DNA of 64,000 bases from Streptomyces sp. CB01373 (GTDB taxonomy: Bacteria > Actinomycetota > Actinomycetes > Streptomycetales > Streptomycetaceae): positions 186,001 to 250,000 of the forward strand of contig NZ_NNBK01000008.1 of assembly GCF_002803075.1 (NCBI RefSeq), read 5' to 3'. Positions 63,955 to 64,000 of this stretch are shown here, piece after piece; positions within the stretch are counted from its first letter, which is position 1; every line of letters begins with the position of its first letter. The translations under genes were made by a program, and so were the position numbers. Below the pieces are notes generated by a model. It did not search any database and was not told the DNA's origin. It saw only the letters and a list, made by a program, of their open reading frames with translations.

Positions 63955-64000
63955 ATGGCCCCGCAGCGGAACGTCTCCGCCTGGCGCCCGCGTGTCCCGG
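63955..64000 (+). CDS. Start of a gene cut by the window end
   Basis: ATG at 63955 opens a frame MAPQRNVSAWRPRVP with Streptomyces codon bias, divergent from the DUF2000 gene with a 49-bp gap. Too short to identify; by position it may be a transcriptional regulator. Confidence 0.35.
   Translation, partial: MAPQRNVSAWRPRVP

Overview
The window is chromosomal DNA of a Streptomyces. It is very GC-rich with strong third-position G/C bias, uses GTG and occasional TTG starts, and carries hallmark genes: the nagKA pair with DasR-type operators, the diguanylate cyclase cdgB, a whiE-type spore-pigment polyketide cluster, msiK, the phoR-phoP/phoU locus, carD-ispD-ispF-cysS-rlmB and gpm. From memory, the gene order of the core parts resembles the S. 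coelicolor A3(2) interval from about SCO4285 down to SCO4209, with lineage-specific replacements. No transposase, integrase, CRISPR array or rRNA gene was seen.

Layout. 1-6.3 kb: amino-sugar and sugar-phosphate metabolism (DUF3263 fragment, nagK-nagA, a 1-phosphofructokinase-type kinase), a CBM35-like membrane-anchored protein and the GAF-PAS-GGDEF protein CdgB. 6.6-15.6 kb: mixed housekeeping and stress genes (flavin reductase-like protein, ArfB ribosome rescue, TerD, M1 metallopeptidase lipoprotein, pentapeptide-repeat protein, DHA2 exporter, rhomboid-like membrane protein, antibiotic-phosphotransferase-like kinase, secreted beta-helix protein). 15.6-24.0 kb: a complete whiE-like type II PKS cluster (ORFI-VII on the minus strand, ORFVIII divergent) with a convergent O-methyltransferase. 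24.0-33.2 kb: an accessory block of exported proteins. Two paralogous trypsin-fold proteins lack catalytic His and Ser and carry LamG or FG-GAP modules. They flank a secreted protein, a Tat-exported ALF-repeat/coiled-coil giant with a hydrophobic C-terminus, and a small four-helix membrane protein. I read this as a candidate contact or exported toxin-immunity locus, and it is the most novel part of the window. It ends at a tRNA-Thr.

33.5-49.1 kb: core genes (msiK, a sugar nucleotidyltransferase, a DoxX-type protein, rlmB, cysS, a PPOX/F420 protein, ispF, ispD, carD, a lipoprotein, phoP, phoR, phoU). A gene-free kilobase holds 149-bp tandem repeats, and a tiny Cys-rich protein lies after phoU. 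49.5-57.6 kb: exported or envelope proteins (lamin-tail domain protein, large FG-GAP protein, PAP2 membrane phosphatase, initiator tRNA, processive GT2 glycosyltransferase, minimal LASTG-anchored peptide). 57.6-61.1 kb: a small accessory block (FGE-sulfatase-domain protein, LysR regulator, SnoaL-like protein, two tandem-duplicated secreted mini-proteins) bounded by two near-identical hairpins. 61.1-64 kb: gpm, an MFS transporter, a DUF2000 protein and a truncated gene.

Regulatory themes readable in the DNA: DasR-type (dre) sites at nagKA and msiK link GlcNAc and sugar uptake; Crp-type and BldD-type sites lie upstream of cdgB; a PHO box sits in the phoR-phoP/phoU divergent promoter; many strong hairpins separate the transcription units. 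All functions are read from sequence and recalled family knowledge; no search was run.
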